Below are positions 1 through 8,556 of a stretch of 64,000 nucleotides of DNA, one piece after another. This DNA is from Cytophagales bacterium (GTDB lineage: Bacteria > Bacteroidota > Bacteroidia > Cytophagales > Spirosomataceae). The notes under the pieces were generated by a model. The model did not search any database. It worked only from the letters and a program-made list of their open reading frames with translations, and had not been told where the DNA came from. Position 1 is the first letter of the stretch; each line of letters begins with the position of its first letter. A program made the position numbers and the translations under genes. The stretch is taken from the NCBI GenBank assembly GCA_013298025.1, contig JAAFJE010000007.1, positions 124,001 through 188,000 on the forward strand, in the 5' to 3' direction.

Positions 1-834
1 TTCTGACATCAATTGATGCGAAATATAGCTAAAGCCGTTATCTCCTAAGTAAGCATTTTGAAACCAAGGGTGGCGACCGTCGCTACCATCGGCGTTTAAT
101 TGCGAGCCAAATTTGAATGTAAAATCATCAGCACTACTCGTAATATATCCACCAGCATTAAAGGCAGCAATCAAATCGGCGTTACCAGTAGCACGGCCTT
201 TGCGAGAATTAAGCAACAAACGTAGTTTAACCGACTTTGCTAATTTTGTCCATTTCGTAATATTACCACTGTAGATGATATCATTTTTAACGGCAACAGG
301 GCTGGTTTTGGCAAAGTTTGCTACAGCAGCATCGCACAATTTAATTAAAGCTTCATAAATATCAGAGTCTTTATCAAACTTCGCTTGAAAGTTAGGAGCA
401 GCGTCATTACCAGCCCAAGCTTCGGTATAAGGAACATCACCGAAAGTATCAACAAAGTTACCTACAGCAAAAGCTTTTAGCGTTTGAGCAATACCTAAAT
501 AATAAGGGCTGTTGATATTTTCAGTAGCTTTAATCAAACCCTGTATATTTTGGGTTGACTGATAAAACCCATTCCAAGTTCCGTTGTAGGAACTGTTATT
601 TAAGTTGAAATCGTCTGCACTGTTTATCTGTCCAGAAAAGCCTGCTGCATCGTACAGGTCAACGCTGTTAATGGCAGCTAACTCGGCTGTTGGAAGGAGC
701 AAATCTGGAGATGCAGTAGCGGGGTTATTTGGGTCGGTATTGATATTCAAGTCTGTTAGGTTACATGAACTAACAGTAGATACAACAACGATACCCCATA
801 CTAACCTTTTTAGTGTTTTATATGAATGTTTCAT
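1..834 (-). CDS. SusD/RagB-like outer-membrane nutrient-binding lipoprotein (N-terminal part)
   Basis: The frame opens at an ATG (CAT at 832-834 on the plus strand) and is open for 278 codons to the left edge, so the C-terminus is missing. It has a basic N-terminus, a hydrophobic stretch and a lipobox ending in Cys24 ('VVSTVSSC'), followed by the acidic 'NLTDLNINTDPN' typical of SusD-like lipoproteins. Later blocks such as 'VDTFGDVPYTEAW' and 'KWTKLAKSVKLRLLLNSRKG' match the TPR-rich SusD fold. SusD proteins sit on the cell surface as the lid of the SusC channel and bind the oligomer being imported. The SusC gene lies directly upstream on the same strand with a 63-bp gap, so the two should be co-transcribed. 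The substrate cannot be told from sequence. Confidence 0.93.
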   Translation of the reverse strand, partial: MKHSYKTLKRLVWGIVVVSTVSSCNLTDLNINTDPNNPATASPDLLLPTAELAAINSVDLYDAAGFSGQINSADDFNLNNSSYNGTWNGFYQSTQNIQGLIKATENINSPYYLGIAQTLKAFAVGNFVDTFGDVPYTEAWAGNDAAPNFQAKFDKDSDIYEALIKLCDAAVANFAKTSPVAVKNDIIYSGNITKWTKLAKSVKLRLLLNSRKGRATGNADLIAAFNAGGYITSSADDFTFKFGSQLNADGSDGRHPWFQNAYLGDNGFSYISHQLMSE

Positions 835-897
835 CTTTGTTTCAAAGTTTAAATAATAAAAACGAATGAGTCTGTGTATGATGGTTTTAGCTTACCG

Positions 898-3800
898 TTA
901 GAAAGTAGCCGATAAGTTTACACCAAAACGACGAGTAGATGGTGCCGCACCTAAATCGAAACCTTGTACGTTTGAATCAGGGAAACTCGACAATACCTCT
1001 GGGTCAAAGTTCAAGCCTTTCAACATATTGGGTGCATAGAACCATAAGTTACGACCCGATACTGATAAGCGCAAAGAACCTAAGAAACGAAGATGTTTCT
1101 GTAAGAAAGCCTTTGGTACTGTGTAGCCTAAAGAAACCTCTCTAATACGAATCGTTGTAACATCATACACGTTTGTTTCATCTGCACCATAAGCACCGAA
1201 GCCATCAGAGAAATGATATTCAAACGCACTCATAGCGGTTGTATTTTTGATAGGTTGACCGTCTGCACCAACAAGTGCTTGGTATGTTTGTGGGTCACCA
1301 TATACACCTGGAATAACACGCATACCTTCTCTGTCTTCACTTCCTTTCAATTGACCACGCAATAACAACGAAGCAGCCGTTACAGAGAACATTTTACCTC
1401 CTTTACGGTAGTCAAGCAAAGCAGACAATGTAAAGTTTTTATACGTAAATGTGTTGGTCCAGCCAAGGGTAAAGTCAGGAGCAGGGTTTCCGATGATTGT
1501 TGACTGAGCTTGGTAAATAGGTTTACCAGATTCCTCATTAATCAAAAGGTTTCCATTGGCATCACGAGCATATTTACTTCCGTAAATCATACCATAAGGC
1601 TGACCATTTTGGAATACAGTACCTAAGTTAGAGCTACCTGTTCCACTAAGTAGGATTTGACCAGCAGGACCTGCGTCAACCACTTCTGAGCGTAAACGAG
1701 TGAAGGCAGCGAAGGAAGTCCAAGTAAATCCACTTTTAGTTTTAATTGGTACTAAAGTCAAACCAACTTCGATACCATTGTTATTAATCTGACCAGCATT
1801 GATGTTTCTGTAAGCAAAACCAGACGACGAAGGTACACGTGTCAATACAATCAAATTAGTAGAGTTACGATTGAAATACGCAAAGTCTAGGTTGATTCTG
1901 TTATTGAAGAATTGTAATTCTGTACCTACTTCTACCTCAGTAGTAAATTCAGGCTTCAAGTCAATGTTGTTGAGTGTGCTTGGATAGCTTGCTATAGCGG
2001 TTGCTACATCGTTTACATACGTTGTTCCTAAGTTGTAAACAGTGTTAACGTTATATGGAGAAGCATCCTTACCTACTTTAGCATAGTTTGCTCTAAGCTT
2101 ACCAAAGTTTAAGATATTCTTAGGAAGATTGAAAGCATCTGTAAATACCAACGAAGCACTCACGGCTGGGTAAAGATAGCTACTGTTTGCGGCTGGTAAG
2201 GTTGAAGAATGGTCGTTACGAATACTACCCGTTAAGAAAGCATAGTTTTTGTAAGAGAAAGTTGCTTCCCCAAAAATACCATACAATCTTCTCAAAGAGT
2301 TGTATTGGTTACTTGATTGAGATTTTGTTCCAGAAAGAATCAACAAGTTGGCATCAATTACATTTTGACCAGTAGTTGATACACGACTGTATTCACGTTG
2401 GTTGGCATTGAAACCTCCCATCAATTTAAAGCCTAAATCTTCATTGAAATCATGGTTGATGGTAGCTAAGAAAGTGAAGTCAGTTTCTGTGTTAACAAGA
2501 TTTGATTTAGAAACTAAACCATTGATGAATGCTACACCACCAGGACGAATCACGTTGGTTCTAGCTTCTGAGTACGTGTTGATACCTCCTTTTGCCAATA
2601 AGTTCAACCATGGTGTAACATCATAGCTTAATGCCATGTTGCCAAACACACGGTTTACTGTACTGTTATACAAGTTATATTTTGTTGTACGTAAAGGGTT
2701 ATCTAAAGCACGATAAAATACGTTTGTTCCATCAACTGGGTTTTCAGACGGATAAGCCATCAAATTATAGTTACGAGGAAGATAGAAAATACGGTCATAT
2801 ATCGAACCAGTTGAACCACTACCGTAATCACTAAAATAAGAAGCTCCCGACTGAGGGCTTTGTTGAGAGGTAAATACATAGTTTACATTTCCGCTGATTG
2901 TCAAGCCATTAGTCAATACGGCATTTCCCCCAAAGTTCAAACTTGTTCTTGATGTTTTTGAGTTAGGAATAATCCCTTCGTTACTCATCGACGATACCCC
3001 AGCATTCAAGGAAGTTTTATCACCTGTTGATGAGATATTGATGCTGTTTTCCAATACTTTACCTTGCTTGAAGAAGCCACCAACAATATCATAAGGCTGC
3101 AAAGGTACAGCAATGGCATTACCATTGGCATCAAGCAACTCTGGGAATACTGATTTGTAACGAGCTGCACCGTAAGCCACACCTACCAATGGATGCGGTA
3201 CTGTTCCTTCTGGGTAGCCAGCTACTATCGTTTTTGAATAACGAGCAAAACCCAATTGAGCATTGACTTTATCAACTTCAGAAGGGAATACAGTTCCCCA
3301 GTTACCGATAAAACCTCCGTTGTAGTTTTGGTTTGAACCCTGAGTATAAGTGTTTTGATAATCAGGAACACTAGAAATATTTTCAATAGAAGCCGAAGAA
3401 TTGAGTGTAACTTCTAAGCCTTTTTTAGCCGATTTACTACCCGATTTTGTTGTAATAACAATTACACCATTCGATGCTCTTGAACCATAAAGAGCCGCAG
3501 CAGCCGCACCTTTCAATACCGTCATTGATTCGATATTGTTGGGGTCTATATCGTATGCACGGTTGGAGGTTACTGTGTTAGAGTTGAATCCGTCTGTAGC
3601 GTTTACAGAGTTATCAAAAGGAATACCATCTACAACAAATAAGGGCTGGTTGTTACCAGTAAAGGAGTTGTTACCACGAATCGTGATTTTTGTTCCTTGA
3701 CCAGGTGCACCACCCCCACTGATGATGTTTACCCCTGGCACTTTACCATTCAACGAACGAAGAGCATCTGGTTCAGAACGTTGTGCAAGGGCATCTCCCT

Positions 3801-4182
3801 TCACACTAGAAACTGCATACGCAAGAGCTTTCTTGTCTCTTTGAATACCAATAGCCGTTACCACTACCTCAGACAATTGCTTGTTGTCTGAGCCTAGTTT
3901 TACATCAATAACGGTCTTGTTTCCTACGGGGGTTTCTTGGGTGACAAAACCAACAAAAGAGAATACAAGTACGCCTCCTTTGTCTGGCACAAGGATGCTA
4001 AATGCACCACTAGCATCCGTTTGCGTTCCTTTAGTAGTTCCTTTTAGAATTACTGAAACGCCTGGAAGACCCGACCCGTCCTCGGCCGAAGTCACTTTAC
4101 CTGTTACTTTGTGGTCTTGTGCAAATAAGTTTACACATGTTAACAAAGCTAACAAGTAAGTCATTAGTAGACTTTTCTTCAT
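898..4182 (-). CDS. SusC/RagA family TonB-linked outer-membrane transporter
   Basis: This is a 1094-residue protein with signal peptide 'MKKSLLMTYLLALLTCVNLFAQ'. A carboxypeptidase-regulatory-like domain follows (about residues 25-105, 'GKVTSAEDGSGLPGVSVILKGT'). Next comes a TonB plug with the SusC signature 'ALRSLNGKVPGVNIISGG' (about 120-240), and then a long beta-barrel ending in a terminal Phe ('FGVNLSATF'). It imports an unknown oligomer across the outer membrane using TonB energy, with the downstream SusD as lid. Length and domain order are normal for the family. No FecR/ECF or hybrid two-component regulator lies next to it, so its regulation is not visible here. The ATG at 4182 leaves an ideal signal peptide. 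Confidence 0.96.
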   Translation of the reverse strand: MKKSLLMTYLLALLTCVNLFAQDHKVTGKVTSAEDGSGLPGVSVILKGTTKGTQTDASGAFSILVPDKGGVLVFSFVGFVTQETPVGNKTVIDVKLGSDNKQLSEVVVTAIGIQRDKKALAYAVSSVKGDALAQRSEPDALRSLNGKVPGVNIISGGGAPGQGTKITIRGNNSFTGNNQPLFVVDGIPFDNSVNATDGFNSNTVTSNRAYDIDPNNIESMTVLKGAAAAALYGSRASNGVIVITTKSGSKSAKKGLEVTLNSSASIENISSVPDYQNTYTQGSNQNYNGGFIGNWGTVFPSEVDKVNAQLGFARYSKTIVAGYPEGTVPHPLVGVAYGAARYKSVFPELLDANGNAIAVPLQPYDIVGGFFKQGKVLENSINISSTGDKTSLNAGVSSMSNEGIIPNSKTSRTSLNFGGNAVLTNGLTISGNVNYVFTSQQSPQSGASYFSDYGSGSTGSIYDRIFYLPRNYNLMAYPSENPVDGTNVFYRALDNPLRTTKYNLYNSTVNRVFGNMALSYDVTPWLNLLAKGGINTYSEARTNVIRPGGVAFINGLVSKSNLVNTETDFTFLATINHDFNEDLGFKLMGGFNANQREYSRVSTTGQNVIDANLLILSGTKSQSSNQYNSLRRLYGIFGEATFSYKNYAFLTGSIRNDHSSTLPAANSSYLYPAVSASLVFTDAFNLPKNILNFGKLRANYAKVGKDASPYNVNTVYNLGTTYVNDVATAIASYPSTLNNIDLKPEFTTEVEVGTELQFFNNRINLDFAYFNRNSTNLIVLTRVPSSSGFAYRNINAGQINNNGIEVGLTLVPIKTKSGFTWTSFAAFTRLRSEVVDAGPAGQILLSGTGSSNLGTVFQNGQPYGMIYGSKYARDANGNLLINEESGKPIYQAQSTIIGNPAPDFTLGWTNTFTYKNFTLSALLDYRKGGKMFSVTAASLLLRGQLKGSEDREGMRVIPGVYGDPQTYQALVGADGQPIKNTTAMSAFEYHFSDGFGAYGADETNVYDVTTIRIREVSLGYTVPKAFLQKHLRFLGSLRLSVSGRNLWFYAPNMLKGLNFDPEVLSSFPDSNVQGFDLGAAPSTRRFGVNLSATF

Positions 4183-4633
4183 GAACTAATTTAGTTAAGG
4201 TAAAAATTTTTGTTGTTAAGATGATTTTTGACCAAATTATAAAAAAAACAAGAAACAAACAAATTAATTCTTTAATGAAATTTTGCGGAAACTTAGGATA
4301 AATGGTAAAGTATTTGGTTTTTGGATGAAATACTTTTGTTTCGTTTGGTTTATTATTCCTGAAAATTACTTAAAACAAGTATCTTTTTATATGTTTTGAG
4401 GATAAACCGTAAGTATATTTCACCAAATAATATAGTAAATTAATAGACTTTTTAATATTTTTTATTTTTTAAAAAATATTAAAAAAACATCGGCACTAAT
4501 AGTTGTTATACTAAATAAAACAAGTGATTTTCTAGGAATGGTTGTAGTGTAGCGGATGAGTCTTTACACAAGATTGGATTTTTTTTATATGGTACAATAA
4601 CGGTATTATGTTTACATACTATTTTATGTATCC
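4183..4633. other. 451-bp intergenic region before susC
   Basis: The region is very AT-rich with long A/T runs and no plausible coding frame. Apart from the candidate susC promoter near its left end, no clear terminator for the patatin gene or other structure was seen. Confidence 0.5.
4233..4262 (-). promoter_or_regulatory. Candidate promoter of the susCD operon
   Basis: On the minus strand a 'TATAATTTG' element (near 4233-4241) lies 20 bp after a TTG (4260-4262), about 50 bp before the susC ATG. The element has one base fewer between TA and TTTG than the Bacteroidota -7 consensus TAnnTTTG, so the call is tentative. Confidence 0.35.
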
Positions 4634-5392
4634 TCAGACCTTTTCTGATAAATACGAACGAATATCTAGTTTTGAGGCGTATTCGTAGCCAATCGTAAAT
4701 ATTTCTCGTGCCTTTCTCACGCTCTGAGGGTCATACTGGCTCAAGGCTGAGGGTTCTATTACTAAATGGCAATGCTTGATTCGGCTCTGTGCATTTTGAT
4801 GAATAGCCAAATACAAACTTTGTTGTAAAACAGCTTGCAACGATTTCAAATTAGACGCTGTACTTATCGGGTTGCAATGACTCCCAATAATAAAGTCGCA
4901 AGTGGATTGTAATGGCTCTACAGGCATATTATTGAGTACGCCCCCATCAACCAACAAACGATTGTCGAACTGTACAGGCTCGAATAGCCCGGGAATGCTA
5001 CACGATGCCAAAATAGGTTTCCATAGTTCGCCTTGTGAAAAATACACGCTTTCTCCTTTTTCTATATCCACGGCATTAACCACCAATGGAATTTTCAAAT
5101 GCTCAAACGCATTATGAGGCAAATATTTGGCATATACTTCTTGGGCTTTTTTCATGCTTAATAGCCCAAGGTTGAAAGCTGGTCGGAATACTTTGAGGGT
5201 TTCGCTAGAAACAATTATCTCAAAAATATGTTCAGGCGAATAGCCCGCCGCAAATAACACCCCAGCAATAGCCCCTGCACTACACCCCGAAATGTGATGT
5301 ATAGCAATGTGCTGCTCTTGCAAGGCTTTCAATACACCCAAATGTGCAAGCCCCCTCGCTCCTCCGCCCGATAACACTAAACCTATTTTCAT
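4634..5392 (-). CDS. Patatin-like phospholipase (RssA-type)
   Basis: A 252-residue cytosolic serine lipase of the patatin family, close in size and layout to the bacterial RssA/YchK type. The oxyanion loop is 'SGGGARGLAHLG' (residues 8-19), the nucleophile elbow is 'GCSAG' with Ser38, and the second member of the catalytic dyad is in 'VDGG' (Asp149). All key residues are present, so the enzyme should hydrolyse acyl esters of lipids. There is no signal peptide or membrane segment. It stands alone on the minus strand, divergent from the MBL-fold gene with about 100 bp between them. The physiological lipid substrate is unknown. Confidence 0.93.
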   Translation of the reverse strand: MKIGLVLSGGGARGLAHLGVLKALQEQHIAIHHISGCSAGAIAGVLFAAGYSPEHIFEIIVSSETLKVFRPAFNLGLLSMKKAQEVYAKYLPHNAFEHLKIPLVVNAVDIEKGESVYFSQGELWKPILASCSIPGLFEPVQFDNRLLVDGGVLNNMPVEPLQSTCDFIIGSHCNPISTASNLKSLQAVLQQSLYLAIHQNAQSRIKHCHLVIEPSALSQYDPQSVRKAREIFTIGYEYASKLDIRSYLSEKV

Positions 5393-5491
5393 AACTTATT
5401 GGAATTGATTCTACTAAAATGGTAAAGGTGTTTCTAATATACATAACTTCATTTATCTTGCAAATGTTTAACAAAACAAAACTTAAGAAAC

Positions 5492-6337
5492 ATGAAACTT
5501 TATACAATTGATGCCGGAAACTTTAAATTAGACGGCGGTGCTATGTTTGGGGTTGTGCCTAAATCGTTTTGGAATAAATGGAATCCTGCCGACGAAAACA
5601 ACCTTTGCTCTTGGAAAATGCGTTGCTTGCTCATCGAACAGGGCAAGCAGTTGATTTTGATTGACACAGGCATGGGCGACAAACAAGATGCCAAATGGCA
5701 GTCGTATTACTACCGACATGGCGAGGGCGATTTGATTGGCTCTCTGCAAAAACTGGGCTTTAGCCCCAACGATGTGACAGACGTGGTATTGAGCCATTTG
5801 CATTTCGACCATTGTGGAGGAGCCGTAACGTGGAATAGCAGTCGTACTGCCTACCAAACGACCTTTCCGAATGCAAAATATTGGACACACTCAGGTCATT
5901 TGGATTGGGCTTTGCAACCCAACGGGCGAGAAAAAGCTACTTTTTTCAAAGAAAATATCTTACCCATCCAAGAAGCAGGGCAATTGTATTGTATCGACCA
6001 AACCCCTCCCTTATTGCCTAATATCGAGTTTCTACTGGCCGACGGGCATACCGAAAAAATGATTATGCCTAAAATTACTTACCAAAACCACACCGTTCTT
6101 TTTATTGCCGATACCATTCCTTCGCACGCACACGTCCCTGTACCTTATGTAATGGGTTATGATATACGACCTTTGCAAACCATGCAAGAAAAACAAACAC
6201 TGTTGGAAAAAATCGCTGCGAATAATTGGTTAGTCTATTTCGACCATGACCCCACTTACGATTGTGCTACGGTATTGGCAACTGAAAAAGGTTTTAAAAT
6301 AGCACAAGCTGGTTTGTTGAGCGATTGGGGTTTATAA
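5492..6337 (+). CDS. MBL-fold metallo-hydrolase
   Basis: A 281-residue metallo-beta-lactamase-fold hydrolase without signal peptide. The zinc motif is 'HLHFDHCGG' (His102, His104, Asp106, His107). Further ligand positions appear in 'TEKMIMPKI' and 'FIADTIPSHAHVPV', where an Asp follows the Ile-Ala pair, and in the late 'YFDHDP'. The overall pattern resembles the lactonase/quinoprotein-type MBL hydrolases ('LIDTGMGDK' near residue 60). The reaction could be hydrolysis of a lactone, thioester or phosphodiester, and the sequence alone does not decide. The start is the ATG at 5492. A perfect hairpin lies 20 bp after the stop codon. Confidence 0.88.
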   Translation: MKLYTIDAGNFKLDGGAMFGVVPKSFWNKWNPADENNLCSWKMRCLLIEQGKQLILIDTGMGDKQDAKWQSYYYRHGEGDLIGSLQKLGFSPNDVTDVVLSHLHFDHCGGAVTWNSSRTAYQTTFPNAKYWTHSGHLDWALQPNGREKATFFKENILPIQEAGQLYCIDQTPPLLPNIEFLLADGHTEKMIMPKITYQNHTVLFIADTIPSHAHVPVPYVMGYDIRPLQTMQEKQTLLEKIAANNWLVYFDHDPTYDCATVLATEKGFKIAQAGLLSDWGL

Positions 6338-6356
6338 TGATAAGCTAAGAAAACAA

Positions 6357-6379
6357 AAGCCCTTCATTATGAAGGGCTT
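6357..6379 (+). terminator. Hairpin downstream of the MBL-fold gene
   Basis: 'AAGCCCTTC' (6357-6365) pairs with 'GAAGGGCTT' (6371-6379) around a 5-nt loop. A-rich sequence precedes it. The U-tract is better on the minus strand than on the plus strand, but only the plus-strand gene lies next to it. Confidence 0.6.
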
Positions 6380-6751
6380 AGTCATACTTATGGTTCGGGT
6401 TAAAATTTTTTCATGACTTTTTCACTTATCATCTCTAGCACAATACACGCACTCTTTTTTTATAAAAATCTGTTTTAGTATCAATGATGAAATAAGTATG
6501 TTAAAATACTAATATTTTACATTTTTGAAAAAAAAGCTAGATAAGAGGTGATATGGTTACACAATCTAAGAAAAATACAATATTGTTTTTTTGTTTTTAA
6601 GGCCTAAAAGAACCTATCCGAAAAAAACGGAACGATTTTAGCAGTATATATTTTATCAAAAGTCAAGCGTGCTTTAAGCTCCTAAAGTTTTTCTTTGAAG
6701 CCTAAAAATACGTTTAATTTTAAACAAAACCCATAAAATAACCGCTAAATT

Positions 6752-6781
6752 TTGTCGAAAATATGCTGTAAAGTACGTTTA
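6752..6781 (+). promoter_or_regulatory. Candidate promoter of the response-regulator gene
   Basis: TTG (6752-6754), a 19-bp spacer, then 'TACGTTTA' (6774-6781), which matches the Bacteroidota consensus TAnnTTTG at all but the last base. It lies 57 bp before the ATG at 6838. Confidence 0.4.
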
Positions 6782-6837
6782 GGCAAAAGTAAATTATTGT
6801 TCACCGTTTTGCGGCTTATGCCTTAATTCAAAAGAAG

Positions 6838-7281
6838 ATGAATAACAAAATGCTAAAGAAAGTTTTACTTGTTGATGATGATACAGTAACACTCGCCTTG
6901 TGCGACATGGTCATAAAACGCTTTCCCTTTGCAGAACAGGTGGACAAAGCCATGAACGGAAAAGAAGCACTTGACTATTTCGGAGAATTAGTCGATAACC
7001 CAAGTGAAGCTCAGAAAGCTCCTTCGCTTATTTTCTTAGATTTGAATATGCCTGTGATGAATGGCTGGGACTTTTTAGATGAATTCGTAAACAAAGGTTT
7101 TCATACAATTTTCCCCGACACCCGTATCATTGTGCTAACGTCTAGCATTGACCCAAGTGATATTCAACGTGCCGACCAATACGATATTATCATTCAATTC
7201 ATTAGTAAGCCTCTCACTTTCAACATCATCAAAGAAATCAAGCAGAACGACTATCTTCAAGAACATTTCGCAGATAATTAA
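6838..7281 (+). CDS. Single-domain response regulator (CheY/Rcp-like receiver)
   Basis: A 147-residue stand-alone receiver domain. The acidic pocket is 'VDDD' (Asp13-15), the phospho-acceptor is Asp68 in 'FLDLNMPVMNGWDF', the switch Thr is in 'VLTSS', and the conserved Lys is in 'FISKPL'. There is no output domain, so it should act by protein contact or within a phosphorelay. It resembles the Rcp-type regulators common in Cytophagales. The next gene on the strand is a LytS-type kinase, but those normally pair with LytTR regulators, so partnership with this receiver is only an inference. Translation could also begin at the second Met (codon 5). Confidence 0.92.
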   Translation: MNNKMLKKVLLVDDDTVTLALCDMVIKRFPFAEQVDKAMNGKEALDYFGELVDNPSEAQKAPSLIFLDLNMPVMNGWDFLDEFVNKGFHTIFPDTRIIVLTSSIDPSDIQRADQYDIIIQFISKPLTFNIIKEIKQNDYLQEHFADN

Positions 7282-7520
7282 TTATTTCTGTGTTCTGTAC
7301 AAAAAATTCGGTACTTATTCTATTTTTGTATTTGTATATGAGCGAGAGCCATCTATAGCCGTACTTTAATGTGCTACAGGTGGCTTATGCAGTACTCATT
7401 TCGTTACCTGAAAGATTCTACTGCGTGTGTCCATGCCTACCTCTCGCAATCCTCTAAAGCTGTAAGCTTTGAAAAAAGCAACAAGACGATAAAACCATAG
7501 AATAAGTAAACTTGAAATTT

Positions 7521-8534
7521 ATGAACAACAACCTTTACTGGAAAGCACAAACCCTCGGATGGTTAGGTGTTAATTTATGTTTGGTTTTTTTACTCCTCGA
7601 CCCATTTTCTACCGTTGGGATAACGCCTTATCTCACTGTAGTCCTCATTAATACGCTTGTAGGAATATCCTTTTCGCACCTGCTCAAGCTCGTTTATACA
7701 CAGCAAGCCGCCGAAATCAAGATTGTACGTCGTAATGTATTGGCATTGGTTGGTATTTGCTTGCTGGGAGCGGCATTGATTGGCCTGTTTATGCACATGA
7801 CAAGTGCTTTGTTATCAAACAATTCCCTTTCTTTATCTATCAAACCTTATTTGATTGGTTTAGTCGAAATTTGCATTTGGCTTGGTTTGGCTATTACAAC
7901 CGAATCGGTTAGGAGTTTTCACCGAGATTTACAAACTGAAACGGCAGTACAGAACCTGATGCGTAAAACAGAGCTCGATACACTTAAAAGTCAGCTTAAT
8001 CCTCATTTCTTGTTCAATTCGCTCAATTCTATCAAAGCTCTTGTGCGGATAGACCCCCCACAGGCTCAAAAATCTATCATTCAACTTTCTGATATTTTAC
8101 GCAAATCGCTTACCATCAGCGAAACGCCCATGGTTGATTTGTTAGAGGAGCTTTCGATGATGCAACAATACTTAGATTTAGAAAAAATTCGTTTCGATAA
8201 ACGCCTCAACTACCATTTCAAGATTGAAAATCAAAGCCTTGGCTACCGTATTCCTTCTATGTCGTTGTATCTTTTGGTAGAAAATGCTATCAAACACGGC
8301 ATCAGCCGTATTGTAAAAGGCGGCGAATTGTTTATCCATACCCGTATCGAAGAGAAAAACCTCATCATTATTGTCCGCAATACGGGTACATTGGTGGTGA
8401 AAGAGCATTTTTATGGGGTAAGCCTGAATAATTTAGAAAGAAGGTTACACAATATTTATGCCGATAGGGCTTCTCTTCATTTTAGAGAAGACAATAATTT
8501 TGTGATAGCCACCCTCACGATTCCTTTATCTTAA
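7521..8534 (+). CDS. LytS/YehU-type sensor histidine kinase (His_kinase family)
   Basis: The protein of 337 residues begins with about four membrane helices (residues 8-140) and then the His_kinase box 'LKSQLNPHFLFNSLNS' with His162 as the expected phospho-acceptor. A HATPase domain follows, with N-box 'LVENAIKHGI' and a late 'GVSLNNLERRLHNIY' G-box. The frame is also open from a TTG at 7512, but the ATG at 7521 ('MNNNLYWKAQ') is preferred. No LytTR regulator adjoins it. The nearest regulator is the CheY-like gene 240 bp upstream, so its partner is unclear. The stimulus is unknown because the membrane part has no recognisable sensor domain. It ends 22 bp from the convergent giant T9SS cargo gene. 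Confidence 0.92.
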   Translation: MNNNLYWKAQTLGWLGVNLCLVFLLLDPFSTVGITPYLTVVLINTLVGISFSHLLKLVYTQQAAEIKIVRRNVLALVGICLLGAALIGLFMHMTSALLSNNSLSLSIKPYLIGLVEICIWLGLAITTESVRSFHRDLQTETAVQNLMRKTELDTLKSQLNPHFLFNSLNSIKALVRIDPPQAQKSIIQLSDILRKSLTISETPMVDLLEELSMMQQYLDLEKIRFDKRLNYHFKIENQSLGYRIPSMSLYLLVENAIKHGISRIVKGGELFIHTRIEEKNLIIIVRNTGTLVVKEHFYGVSLNNLERRLHNIYADRASLHFREDNNFVIATLTIPLS

Positions 8535-8556
8535 CAATGATTTTTGCTGTACTTTC

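Larger units (their letters stand above)
6338..6837. other. 500-bp intergenic region before the response regulator
   Basis: No coding frame is credible here. Besides the hairpin at its left end and a candidate promoter near 6752-6781, the region is AT-rich. The motif 'TACGTTTA' occurs twice (near 6709 and 6774), which may matter for regulation. Confidence 0.4.
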